Assembly: GCA_030147525.1 (NCBI GenBank)
Contig: JASBVF010000026.1
Coordinates: 1-64,000 of the forward strand
Reading direction: 5' to 3'
Length of the DNA stretch: 64,000 nt
DNA from: Bacteroidota bacterium
Lineage (GTDB): Bacteria > Bacteroidota > Bacteroidia > Chitinophagales > Saprospiraceae
Part shown: positions 52,768 through 61,161 of the stretch, in pieces
Layout: each line of letters begins with the position of its first letter
Numbering within the stretch: the first letter of the stretch is position 1
Translations under genes and position numbers: made by a program
Notes under the pieces: model-generated
The model's input: only the letters and a program-made list of their open reading frames with translations
The model's database searches: none
What the model was told of the DNA's origin: nothing

Positions 52768-52847
52768 AGGATTGAAGGATTGAAGGATTGAAGGATTGAA
52801 GGATTGAAGGATTGGAGGATTGAAGGATTGGAGGATTGAAGGATTGG
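52768..52847. repeat. 8-bp array AGGATTGA, ten copies, left arm of the lysS-ddl spacer
   Basis: Exactly ten 8-bp units run from 52768 to 52847, the first base after the lysS stop. Five copies are AGGATTGA in a row, then GG- and GA-ending units alternate, a 16-bp higher-order pattern. The inverse array lies at 53283-53390, with the S23-like gene between them. Confidence 0.95.
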
Positions 52848-52888
52848 AGGGGGGAGGCGCAGTTTTAGTTTTAAAAAATGAGAAAACT

Positions 52889-53278
52889 ATGGATAATCAG
52901 GTGTTTAAAACTAAGGAGGAATATATTGCGTGGTTTCAAAAGAAGACTAAGCAATTTGCAATTGATGTGATCAAATTTTGCAGGACTTTTCCTCCTGATC
53001 AGGCATCCAGAGTAATCTCGTACCAATTAATAAAAGCGGCAACTTCTGTTGCTGCAAATTACCGGGCTGCTTGCCGGGGCAGGTCGAAAGCTGAATTTTT
53101 TACCAAAATATGCACCGTTGTCGAAGAGGCAGATGAGTCCGTCTTCTGGCTCGAAATGGTCGATGGCGCAGATTTTAATGTTGATAAAACCGAACTAAAA
53201 CGTTTGCAGGGAGAGGCAGATTCCATTTTAGCTCTTTCCGCCAAAGCAAAAAAAACCGCAGGTGGAAAGTCCGATTGA
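52889..53278 (+). CDS. Four-helix-bundle protein, S23/23S rRNA intervening-sequence-protein type
   Basis: 129 residues from the ATG at 52889 (an in-frame upstream start would translate the repeat). The family signature is clear: SYQLIKAATSVAANYRAACR, GRSKAEFFTKICTVVEEADE, ESVFWLEMV. Relatives are encoded inside intervening sequences of 23S rRNA in spirochaetes and others, or as stand-alone genes; Avd of diversity-generating retroelements shares the fold. Here the gene sits between two inverted 8-bp arrays, so its mRNA should form a stem with the gene in the loop. The function is unknown; nucleic-acid binding is suggested by the basic surface of the family. Confidence 0.88.
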   Translation: MDNQVFKTKEEYIAWFQKKTKQFAIDVIKFCRTFPPDQASRVISYQLIKAATSVAANYRAACRGRSKAEFFTKICTVVEEADESVFWLEMVDGADFNVDKTELKRLQGEADSILALSAKAKKTAGGKSD

Positions 53279-53282
53279 TCCC

Positions 53283-53390
53283 TCAACCCTTCAATCCTAC
53301 AATCCTACAATCCTTCAATCCTTCAATCCCTCAATCCTTCCAACTATGCCCACTTCAACCCTTCAATCCTCCAATCCTCCAATCCTTCAA
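53283..53390. repeat. 8-bp array TCAATCCT, right arm of the lysS-ddl spacer
   Basis: Seven units (53283-53338) and four more (53355-53390) of TCAATCCT and variants, inverse of the AGGATTGA array. The ddl start codon (53346-53348) interrupts the array, and the last units are coding sequence of ddl. Confidence 0.95.
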
Positions 53391-54458
53391 AAAGTCGCCC
53401 TCCTCTGCGGAGGCGTTTCCCCGGAGCACGAAGTTTCGATGAACTCCGCCCGCAACATTTACAAGGCGATCGATAAAAACAAATACCACGTCGAAGTCAT
53501 CGGCGTGAGCCGGGCCGGGCAGTGGTTTCACTTGCCGGTGGAGGCATTCATGAAACTGACTGCCGTCGAGGGTAGGGTTGGGCGCCGTTTGGCCCTTGCG
53601 CCGGGGCAGGAGAATGCCATTGTTTATAAAACCGGCGTGGGGAAATTCCCGAAAATCGACATCGTATTCCCCATCATCCACGGGCCGTTTGGGGAGGATG
53701 GAACCTTGCAGGGGCTGCTGGCCATCCTCGGTTTGCCATTCGTCGGGCCGGGCACGCTGGGCTCCTCGGTGGGCATGGACAAGGATTTCACCAAACGCCT
53801 GCTGCGGGATGCGGGCATACTCGTCGCTCCCTGGGTTACCGTTTTAAAACATGAAAAACCTGACTATCAGGCGATGGTGAAACAACTGGGCTTTCCGCTT
53901 TTTGTGAAACCCGCCAACATGGGCAGCAGTGTCGGCGTCAGCAAGGCGGAGAATGAAGCAGCGTTGAAGAAGGCCATCGAATTTGCCCTGAAGTTTGACA
54001 CCAAAGTCCTCGTCGAGCAGGGCATCAAGGGACGGGAAATCGAAACTGCCGTACTCGGCAACGTCGAAGACCCGAAAGTGAGCGGCGTCGGTGAGATCGT
54101 GATGGCCCAGGGTTTTTACGATTACGAATCCAAATACATTTCGGCGGACGCTGCCAAAGTGGTCATCCCAGCCGAAAACGTCAGCCCCGAAGCCGTCGAA
54201 ACCATCCGCCAAACGGCCCTCAAAGCCTACCGGGCGCTCGGTCTCGAAGGTCTGTCCCGCATGGACGTTTTTCTGACGGACGACGGCAAGGTTTTCGTCA
54301 ACGAGCCGAACACGCTGCCGGGTTTTACCAATATTTCCATGTATCCGAAATTGTGGGAAAAGGCTGGTTTGAAATACAGCGACCTGATTGACAGGTTGTT
54401 GCAACTGGCTATCGAAAGGCACCGGCGGGATGGGGCGTTGCAGCGGACGAGGTTTTGA
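53346..54458 (+). CDS. ddl: D-alanine--D-alanine ligase
   Basis: 370 residues. It joins two D-Ala with ATP for peptidoglycan precursor synthesis in the cytoplasm. The conserved N-terminus KVALLCGGVSPEHEVSMNSA is followed by ATP-grasp motifs (VFPIIHGPFGEDGTLQGLLA, PLFVKPANMGSSVGVSKAEN, VFVNEPNTLPGFTNISMYPK). The ATG at 53346 is the only plausible start: codons 3-15 (TSTLQSSNPPILQ) are translated repeat units, giving a short N-terminal extension absent from typical Ddl. An in-frame start at 53262 would translate still more of the array and is rejected. Confidence 0.95.
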   Translation: MPTSTLQSSNPPILQKVALLCGGVSPEHEVSMNSARNIYKAIDKNKYHVEVIGVSRAGQWFHLPVEAFMKLTAVEGRVGRRLALAPGQENAIVYKTGVGKFPKIDIVFPIIHGPFGEDGTLQGLLAILGLPFVGPGTLGSSVGMDKDFTKRLLRDAGILVAPWVTVLKHEKPDYQAMVKQLGFPLFVKPANMGSSVGVSKAENEAALKKAIEFALKFDTKVLVEQGIKGREIETAVLGNVEDPKVSGVGEIVMAQGFYDYESKYISADAAKVVIPAENVSPEAVETIRQTALKAYRALGLEGLSRMDVFLTDDGKVFVNEPNTLPGFTNISMYPKLWEKAGLKYSDLIDRLLQLAIERHRRDGALQRTRF

Positions 54459-54546
54459 AATAAATTGGAGATGTCCATAATTTTATAAATTCGTTAAGGA
54501 GTTTTATAACCCCTGCCATTCATTTTTCGTTACTTTTGCCCCATAA

Positions 54547-54981
54547 TTGAATTGCTTGATCGCTAAAATCTTCCATATCATCCTTTCCGCTGCTGTATTT
54601 TTCAGCACCACCGGCTTCACACTGAGCCACCATTTTTGCCAGAATGAACTGGCAAATACGGCGATTTTTGTGAAATCCGGCTGCCACAAATCCAGCCACC
54701 AGGGATGTGCGGAAAGCGGGCATTGCAGCAAACATCAGGACGATGATAAAAACAACTGCTGCAACGACGAAGCCCAGTATTTCAAGCTCGACCAGGACAA
54801 ACAGGTCCCGTCTTCTTCCGGTATCGACCTTGTCAAAAAACCGGAACTCCTCGCTGCCGTGCTGGTTTTATTTCAAATTGAAATGCCTGCCGCCGGCAAC
54901 CATTCTCTAACTTGTCAAGTTTACAAGCCTCCCATTGTCTGCGACGATTTCCAGTCTTTGTTGCAGACGTTCCGTTTGTGA
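54547..54981 (+). CDS. HYC_CC_PP family protein (heavy-metal-linked)
   Basis: 144 residues, starting with TTG. A short secreted protein with the family marks: a hydrophobic leader then SHHFC (HYC), a Cys/His-rich middle (GCHKSSHQGCAESGHCSKHQ, NNCC) and YKPP near the end. Members are found next to heavy-metal RND pumps in Bacteroidota and probably bind a soft metal in the periplasm. Directly upstream of the CusA-type pump. Confidence 0.75.
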   Translation: MNCLIAKIFHIILSAAVFFSTTGFTLSHHFCQNELANTAIFVKSGCHKSSHQGCAESGHCSKHQDDDKNNCCNDEAQYFKLDQDKQVPSSSGIDLVKKPELLAAVLVLFQIEMPAAGNHSLTCQVYKPPIVCDDFQSLLQTFRL

Positions 54982-55005
54982 TTAGCCATTGCTGTGTCTT
55001 TTTCC

Positions 55006-55112
55006 ATGAAATTGGAAATTGAGAAATTAGAAATTGTGTCAACGGCCTGATTGCCAGTTGCAGGCAATTTCTCAATTTCCCAATTTCCTCAATTTCCCAA
55101 TTTCAAATTTCC
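55006..55112. repeat. Snap-back array, GAAATTGGAAATT theme
   Basis: The left arm (55006-55037; GAAATTGGAAATTGAGAAAT) and right arm (55063-55112; CAATTTCTCAATTTCCCAAT) are inverses with a loop of about 25 nt. The right arm ends 9 bp before the CusA start. Confidence 0.85.
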
Positions 55113-55121
55113 ATTACAGCC

Positions 55122-58100
55122 ATGCTCAACGGAATCATTCGCTTCTTCCTCGAAAACAAATTCGTCACCCTGCTCCTGCTCGCCGGGTTCATCGGCTGGG
55201 GCATTGCCACGGCGCCGTTCGGCTGGAAGACCTTCCTGCCCTCCGACCCCGTGCCTGTGGACGCCATCCCCGACCTCGGCGAAAACCAGCAAATCGTCTT
55301 CGTGGACTGGATGGGCCGCTCCCCGCAGGACGTGGAGGACCAAATCACCTACCCGCTCACGACTTATCTGTTGGGCATTCCGGGGGTGAAATCCATCCGC
55401 AGCACCTCGATGTTCGGCTTTTCGAGCATCTACATCATTTTTGACGAAGACACTGAATTTTACTGGAGTCGAAGCCGCATTCTCGAAAAACTCAACTCCC
55501 TGCCGGAAGGCCTGCTGCCCACAGGCGTGCGGCCTGCCCTCGGCCCCGACGCCACGGCGCTGGGCCAGGTCTATTGGTACACCCTCGAAGGGCGTGACCC
55601 CGAAGGCAACGTTACCGGCGGCTGGGATTTGCACGAAATCCGTGCAGCGCAGGATTTTTATGTGAAATACGCCCTCAATGCCGTGGAAGGCGTCTCCGAG
55701 GTGGCCTCCGTTGGCGGGCAGGTGCGGGAGTACCAAATTGACGTGAACCCCGACGCCCTCAAAGCCTACGGCGTCATGCTGATGGACGTGATGAATGCCG
55801 TGAAAAAATCTAACCGTGACGCCGGGGCGCAGACCATCGAAATCAACCAGGCCGAGTACCTCGTGCGGGGGCTGGGCTACGTCAAGTCCGTCGAAGACCT
55901 CGAAAAAGCCGTTGTCAAAGTCAGCAAAAACGTGCCCATCCGCATCAAGGACATTGCCGTCGTGACGCTCGGTCCGGCCACCCGGCGGGGCATCCTCGAC
56001 AAGGACGGCGCAGAGGTGGCAGGCGGTGTGGTAGTGGCCCGCTACGGCTCCAACCCGCTGGCCGTCATCAACCGTTTGAAAGAAAAAATCACGGAAATCG
56101 CCCCCGGTTTACCCAAAAAAACGCTGGCCGACGGCACCGTAAGCCAACTGACCATCGTGCCGTTTTACGACCGCACCCAACTCATCAACGAAACCCTCGG
56201 CACCCTCGAATCGGCGCTCTCCGACGAAATCCTCATCAGCATCATCGTCGTCATCATCCTGGTACTCAACCTGCGGGCGTCCATCATCATTTCCAGCATG
56301 TTGCCGGTGGGTGTGCTCATGACCTTTATCGTCATGCGCTATGCCGGGGTGGACGCCAACATCGTGGCGCTGTCAGGCATCGCTATCGCCATCGGCGTCA
56401 TGGTGGACGTGGGGATTGTTTTTGTGGAAAACATCATCCGGCACCTCGAACTGCCCGAAAACCAGACTGAAATCAACAGCCAGAAGTCATCGGCCGGGCG
56501 CTCGAAGGTTTTGCTTGAAATCGTTTACCGGGCATCTGCCGAGGTCTCCGGCGCTATCACCGTGGCGCTGGCGACGACCATCGTCAGCTTCCTGCCCGTG
56601 TTTGCGATGGAAGCGGCAGAGGGCAAGCTGTTCAAGCCGCTGGCTTTCACGAAAACCTTTGCGCTGGGAGCTTCCTTCGTGCTGGGAATTGCTGTGATTC
56701 CGGCGATGGCACACCTCATTTTTTCCATGAATTTCGATAAAAAACGGGTGCGCATCATCTGGAACGTGGCGCTGATGGCGGCGGGCGTGTTGCTGGCTGT
56801 TTTTTATAAAACCTGGTTGCCCGTGTGGCTGGTGGTGATTGGGTTGAATAATTTGTTTACCCCGATGCTTGTCACAAGGTTCAAACTATCGGAAAGTTGG
56901 GGCAACTATATCAACATCGCCGTCGTCGTCCTCGTCGCCACATTTTTCCTGACGGAAGAATGGACACCGCTCGGTCATCACAACTCGCTGTTTGTCAATT
57001 ACCTGTTCGTGCTGGCGCTGCTTGCCGTCGTGCTGTCTGCCTTGCTCAGCATCGTATGGTTTTACGAGCCGGTGCTGAAATGGTGCCTCAGGAACAAGGG
57101 GAAATTCTTGCTGGTGCCGCTGTTTACCTGCATGTTCGGGCTGGTCATCTGGATTGGTTGGAACAATACTTTCGGCTTCGTGGCGAGGGGTTTCGATAAA
57201 ATCGGCTGGAACGTGCGCACCACCGGATTTTGGAGCACGATGATTCACAAATTCCCCGGCATGGGCAAGGAGTTCATGCCCTCCCTCGACGAAGGCAGCT
57301 TCCTGTTGATGCCGACGTCCATGCCGCACTCCGGCGTGGAGGAAAATCAGCGGGTGGTCGCACAGCTCGACATGCTGCTGGCCAACATCCCCGAAGTGGA
57401 ACTGGCCGTGGGTAAGGCCGGCCGTGCCGAAACAGCGCTCGACCCCGCCCCGATTTCCATGTTCGAGAACGTCATTAACTACAAACCGGAATTTTTAATA
57501 AATGAAAGAGGCCATCGTGAAACTTTCAAAACTGATAAAAACGACCGCTTCATACTTGTTTCGGGCGATACGCTTACTAACGAAGAAGCGCTGCTGCGGG
57601 GGGTAACCGCCAAAGACCTCATCCCCGACCCCGACGGACAGTATTTCCGCAACTGGCGTCCAGAGGTGAAAAGCCCCGACGACATCTGGAGCGAAATCGT
57701 GCGGGTGACCAAACTGCCCGGCGTCACTTCCGCCCCGAAATTGCAGCCCATCGAAACTCGTCTCGTGATGCTGCAAACCGGTATGCGGGCGCCCATGGGC
57801 ATCAAGGTCTATGGCCCTGATTTGAAAACCATCGAGGATTTCGGTTTGCAACTGGAGGCCATTTTAAAAGAAGTACCTTCCGTAAAAGCCGAGGCTGCCT
57901 TCGCCGACCGCATCGTTGGCAAGCCTTACCTCCACCTGAACATCCGTCGGGACGCCATTTCCCGCTACGGCCTCAACATCGAGGACGTGCAGGATTTCAT
58001 CGAAACCGCCATCGGAGGCATGACGCTGACCTTCACCGTGGAGGGCCGGGAACGCTTCCCTGTGCGGGTGCGCTACCCCCGTGAGCTTAGGGACAACCCG

Positions 58101-58985
58101 GAAAGCATGAAGAAAATGCTGGTGCCAACCCCAGTCATGGCACAAGTACCGCTCGGCGAACTGGTGGACTTCGAGTACGTCCGTGGCCCGCAGATGATAA
58201 AATCGGAGGACACGTTCCTCACCGGTTACGTGCTGTTTGACAAAAAAGAAGGCTTCGCCGAGGTGGACGTGGTGGAAGAGGCGCAGCGTTTTATCAACCA
58301 AAAAATTAGCGACGGCGAACTGGTCGTTCCGGCTGGCATAAGCTACAAGTTCTCAGGTACTTACGAAAACCAGTTGCGGGCGATGAAGCGGCTGTCCATC
58401 GTGATTCCGATTAGCTTGATTGTTATTTTCCTGCTGCTGTTTTTCCAGTTTAAAACCATCATCGCTTCGTCCATCCACTTTTCGGGCGTGTTCGTGGCGT
58501 TTGCCGGCGGCTTTATGATGCTTTGGCTGTACGGGCAGGACTGGTTCCTGAACTTCTCCATCGCTGAAGTCAACATGCGGGAGTTGTTTCAGTTGCACCC
58601 CATCAACCTCAGCGTAGCGGTCTGGGTGGGTTTCATCGCCCTGTTCGGCATCGCCACGGACGACGGGGTGATTATGGGCACGTACATCCATCAGGTTTTT
58701 GAGGAAAGAAACCCGCAGACCGTGCCGGAGGTGCGTGCCGCCGTGGTGGAGGCCGGTAAAAAACGGGTGCGCCCGGCGATGATGACGACTGCAGTTACCA
58801 TCATTGCCCTGCTGCCCGTGCTGACGAGTACCGGCAAGGGCGCCGACATCATGGTGCCCATGGCCATCCCGACCGTCGGTGGCATGACGATTCAATTGAT
58901 GACGATTTTCGTGGTGCCGGTGTTGCAGGCGTATTGGCGGGAGACGGTGGTGAAGAAAGCGGGAACTGGTGAATTGGTGAATTAG
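55122..58985 (+). CDS. CusA/CzcA-type heavy-metal efflux RND pump
   Basis: 1,287 residues, longer than E. coli CusA (about 1,047) but usual for Bacteroidota. A proton-driven inner-membrane pump exporting Cu(I)/Ag(I) or other divalent metals. Visible are helix 1 (FVTLLLLAGFIGWGIATAPF), PVDAIPDLGENQQIVF, VMVDVGIVFVENIIRHLELP in the helix-4 region and ATDDGVIMGTYIHQVFE near the end. Met883 in RLVMLQTGM aligns by eye with a methionine relay residue of CusA. The last residues TGELVN and the stop are encoded by the spacer repeat. The adaptor (CusB) is not in the window and probably follows later. Confidence 0.93.
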   Translation: MLNGIIRFFLENKFVTLLLLAGFIGWGIATAPFGWKTFLPSDPVPVDAIPDLGENQQIVFVDWMGRSPQDVEDQITYPLTTYLLGIPGVKSIRSTSMFGFSSIYIIFDEDTEFYWSRSRILEKLNSLPEGLLPTGVRPALGPDATALGQVYWYTLEGRDPEGNVTGGWDLHEIRAAQDFYVKYALNAVEGVSEVASVGGQVREYQIDVNPDALKAYGVMLMDVMNAVKKSNRDAGAQTIEINQAEYLVRGLGYVKSVEDLEKAVVKVSKNVPIRIKDIAVVTLGPATRRGILDKDGAEVAGGVVVARYGSNPLAVINRLKEKITEIAPGLPKKTLADGTVSQLTIVPFYDRTQLINETLGTLESALSDEILISIIVVIILVLNLRASIIISSMLPVGVLMTFIVMRYAGVDANIVALSGIAIAIGVMVDVGIVFVENIIRHLELPENQTEINSQKSSAGRSKVLLEIVYRASAEVSGAITVALATTIVSFLPVFAMEAAEGKLFKPLAFTKTFALGASFVLGIAVIPAMAHLIFSMNFDKKRVRIIWNVALMAAGVLLAVFYKTWLPVWLVVIGLNNLFTPMLVTRFKLSESWGNYINIAVVVLVATFFLTEEWTPLGHHNSLFVNYLFVLALLAVVLSALLSIVWFYEPVLKWCLRNKGKFLLVPLFTCMFGLVIWIGWNNTFGFVARGFDKIGWNVRTTGFWSTMIHKFPGMGKEFMPSLDEGSFLLMPTSMPHSGVEENQRVVAQLDMLLANIPEVELAVGKAGRAETALDPAPISMFENVINYKPEFLINERGHRETFKTDKNDRFILVSGDTLTNEEALLRGVTAKDLIPDPDGQYFRNWRPEVKSPDDIWSEIVRVTKLPGVTSAPKLQPIETRLVMLQTGMRAPMGIKVYGPDLKTIEDFGLQLEAILKEVPSVKAEAAFADRIVGKPYLHLNIRRDAISRYGLNIEDVQDFIETAIGGMTLTFTVEGRERFPVRVRYPRELRDNPESMKKMLVPTPVMAQVPLGELVDFEYVRGPQMIKSEDTFLTGYVLFDKKEGFAEVDVVEEAQRFINQKISDGELVVPAGISYKFSGTYENQLRAMKRLSIVIPISLIVIFLLLFFQFKTIIASSIHFSGVFVAFAGGFMMLWLYGQDWFLNFSIAEVNMRELFQLHPINLSVAVWVGFIALFGIATDDGVIMGTYIHQVFEERNPQTVPEVRAAVVEAGKKRVRPAMMTTAVTIIALLPVLTSTGKGADIMVPMAIPTVGGMTIQLMTIFVVPVLQAYWRETVVKKAGTGELVN

Positions 58986-58993
58986 TGAATTGG
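58963..58993. repeat. Single array arm GAATTGGTGAATTAGTG, partly coding
   Basis: GGTGAATTGGTGAATTAGTG from 58968 encodes the CusA C-terminus and its TAG stop. No inverse arm is visible before the convergent gene. Confidence 0.7.
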
Positions 58994-58997
58994 GCGG

Positions 58998-59306
58998 TTA
59001 GGCAGAGGCTTCTTCATGAAGTTTTTGCCACTGCTCGACGATTTGGCGGGTGACGTCGAGGATGTTGTCAGGTGGGAGGAAGTCGGGCATTTCAGAGAGA
59101 ATGTTGACGACGACCTGGCGGATGGGGAGCGTGGGGGTGGCGGAGTGGATTTCTTTGGTTCTGTCAAAAAGATAAGAGCGCTGGCTTTTGAAATACTTTT
59201 TAGGGAAGTAAATCTTGTTTCCCTCATTCTCCAAAATGGCAAGTGCTTCTTTGGAAAATTTGTGAACGGATTTCTTTTTATCTGAAATGGCGGCAGTTGA
59301 TGGCAT
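58998..59306 (-). CDS. Small basic protein, partner of the DUF6934 gene
   Basis: 102 residues (KKKSVHKFSKEALAILENEG, IYFPKKYFKSQRSYLFDRTK, VVVNILSEMPDFLPPDNILD). No family recognised. It follows the DUF6934 gene by 39 bp on the minus strand, against the direction of the metal island, so the two form a likely two-gene unit of toxin-antitoxin style; that is inferred from size and order only. Confidence 0.5.
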   Translation of the reverse strand: MPSTAAISDKKKSVHKFSKEALAILENEGNKIYFPKKYFKSQRSYLFDRTKEIHSATPTLPIRQVVVNILSEMPDFLPPDNILDVTRQIVEQWQKLHEEASA

Positions 59307-59345
59307 GGTTCGAAATTTTTGCTGAACGCTTATTTTACAAAAATG

Positions 59346-59780
59346 CTAAATAATATGTTGAAGTTCAAATTCATCAAAATTCTTTTCAGGGCTGTAAGGC
59401 TGCTTGGTAGTCTCGATGAAGCCTCGAATTTCAAATTTTTCCCCAATTACCCGGTGGTGCCTTCTGAAAACGGTATTGTACAGCAGTTTGCGGCCTTCAT
59501 CAACTGGGGTTATTTTGATTTTAACACCCGGATATTTCTCTACAAAGTCATAAGTACACTTTGCTACTGTAGCCAATACTTTTACAAAATCCTGGTTGTT
59601 GCTGATAACAGAATCATTGATGCTTTGTCCTTGAATGTCTCCAAAAGCAAGATTGAATACGTTGAACTCCAAAGGCTCAAACATTACAACTTTCTCAATC
59701 AGTCCTTTTGGGCCCTCACTGGTGAACAGGAAATAAAGTTTCCTTGGCGATGGTTGAATGTCGTAAGTCTCCCCAAGCAT
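59346..59780 (-). CDS. DUF6934 family protein
   Basis: 144 residues from the ATG at 59780; a TTG 12 codons upstream is less likely. It has the family core NVFNLAFGDIQGQSINDSVI, SNNQDFVKVLATVAKCTYDF and the closing R..LY...F pattern. Such proteins are frequent in Bacteroidota, usually with a second small gene; no function is established. Confidence 0.65.
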   Translation of the reverse strand: MLGETYDIQPSPRKLYFLFTSEGPKGLIEKVVMFEPLEFNVFNLAFGDIQGQSINDSVISNNQDFVKVLATVAKCTYDFVEKYPGVKIKITPVDEGRKLLYNTVFRRHHRVIGEKFEIRGFIETTKQPYSPEKNFDEFELQHII

Positions 59781-59865
59781 GCGTTGATTTTTTGTTTTGA
59801 AAAACGAAAATACCAATCCTCCTCAAACCGCCAATTTTCACAAACAATAAAAAATCCATATTAAG

Positions 59866-61095
59866 ATGATACTGCGAATTTTCATTTTTACGATCCTGAC
59901 TGTGTCAGATGCAGCGGCCCAAACCCTCGACGACTACCTCCAAATTGCCCTCGAAAACAACCCCGGCATCAAAGCCCGGCAGACCGAGGTGCAGGCAGCT
60001 CTGCAAAAACTGCCACAGGCCAAAGCATTGCCGGAACCGACAGTGAATACCTCGTTTTTTCTCAGCCCGATGATGTTGCCGATGGGCAACCAACTGGGTA
60101 GCATTTCAGCGATGCAGATGTTCCCCTGGCCCGGTACACTGAGAGCTATGGAGAATGAGGCGGCACGCATGGCTGAGGTGAAATCGCAGGCTGTTAACGT
60201 CGCCCAAAACGAGCTGGTTTTCAAAGTGAAAAACGCCTGGGTTCCGTTGCTGGAAGTGGAGGAAAAAATCCGCATCCAGCAAGAACTGCTCCGCCTGCTC
60301 GAAACGGACAAAGAACTCGCTACCACCATGTTCAGTCAGGGTATGGCCCCCATGGTGGATGCCATCCGGGCGGACATCATGATTGACGAGGTGAAAACGG
60401 AAATCGCCATTTTAGAACAAAAAAGAAAGCCGTTGGAAGTAGCTTTCAACCAACTACTGGCACGGGATGCCGATGCCCCGGTGACTATCTCCGGCTCGCT
60501 ACCCGAACCTGTGTATGGCGACGCCGAACGCAGGGACAACCTGCTGGCCAACAACCCCTCGCTGACTGTTTTTGACAAACAAATACAGGCGATGGCAGCC
60601 GAACAGGCTTCCACCGAATACATGCGCAAACCCATGATCGGCCTTGGAGCCGAGTACATGCTTTTGCAAAAAAGAAAAGGGGAGCATTCTCATATCGAAC
60701 CCAACACGGGCAAAGACATGATAATGCCAATGGTGACCGTGACGCTACCGGTTTGGAAGAAAAAATATGATGCCGCCGTCGAGGAGCGCCGGTTGATGCA
60801 ACTGATGTACGCTGACATGAAACAGGATATGAAAAACGAACTGGCGTCTATGTACGAAATGACATTTTACGAACTGGAAAAAATGGCACAAATGACCGAA
60901 CTGCTCAACCTTCAAATGACCAAAACCCAGCAGGCCATTGATCTCGTGCTGGCCGCTTACAGCAATGCCGGGCAGAATTTCGAGGAGGTGCTGCGCTTGC
61001 AGCAAATGCTGTTCCGCTACCGCATGGAAAAGGTGACAGCACAGACGGAGTACCAGTTGATGCTGGTGAAACTGGATTATTTGACGGGGCAATAA
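59866..61095 (+). CDS. TolC-family outer-membrane efflux channel (CusC-like)
   Basis: 409 residues with a signal peptide (MILRIFIFTILTVSDAAAQ). Two outer-membrane-efflux repeats of long coiled-coil helices (LDDYLQIALENNPGIKARQT ... LYELEKMAQMTELLNLQMT) and the conserved PMVTVTLPVWKKKYDAAVEE strand-helix transition. It is expected to be the outer-membrane duct for the CusA-type pump. A Met-rich segment (SPMMLPMGNQLGSISAMQMF) is consistent with copper or silver transport. Confidence 0.9.
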   Translation: MILRIFIFTILTVSDAAAQTLDDYLQIALENNPGIKARQTEVQAALQKLPQAKALPEPTVNTSFFLSPMMLPMGNQLGSISAMQMFPWPGTLRAMENEAARMAEVKSQAVNVAQNELVFKVKNAWVPLLEVEEKIRIQQELLRLLETDKELATTMFSQGMAPMVDAIRADIMIDEVKTEIAILEQKRKPLEVAFNQLLARDADAPVTISGSLPEPVYGDAERRDNLLANNPSLTVFDKQIQAMAAEQASTEYMRKPMIGLGAEYMLLQKRKGEHSHIEPNTGKDMIMPMVTVTLPVWKKKYDAAVEERRLMQLMYADMKQDMKNELASMYEMTFYELEKMAQMTELLNLQMTKTQQAIDLVLAAYSNAGQNFEEVLRLQQMLFRYRMEKVTAQTEYQLMLVKLDYLTGQ

Positions 61096-61107
61096 ATCGG
61101 GGCAACT

Positions 61108-61140
61108 AAATCATGGTGATTTTGAAAATCACCATGATTT
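61108..61140. other. Perfect 16-bp-arm palindrome between TolC and the oxidase
   Basis: AAATCATGGTGATTTT, one G, then its exact reverse complement. Thirteen bases after the TolC stop and about 20 before the oxidase start. No T-run follows, so an operator or mRNA-processing hairpin is as likely as a terminator. Confidence 0.7.
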
Positions 61141-61161
61141 AACGCTTCAAAATCTTCATCC

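Noticed and set aside
52820-52888. Longer S23-like gene start at 52820
   Set aside because: The extra residues (MKDWRIEGLEGG) are translated repeat units.
52889-53278. Avd of a diversity-generating retroelement
   Set aside because: Same fold, but no reverse transcriptase, template repeat or variable repeat is seen in the window.
53262-53345. Longer ddl start at 53262
   Set aside because: It overlaps the S23-like gene's end and would translate the whole right-hand array; the ATG at 53346 leaves the shortest extension.
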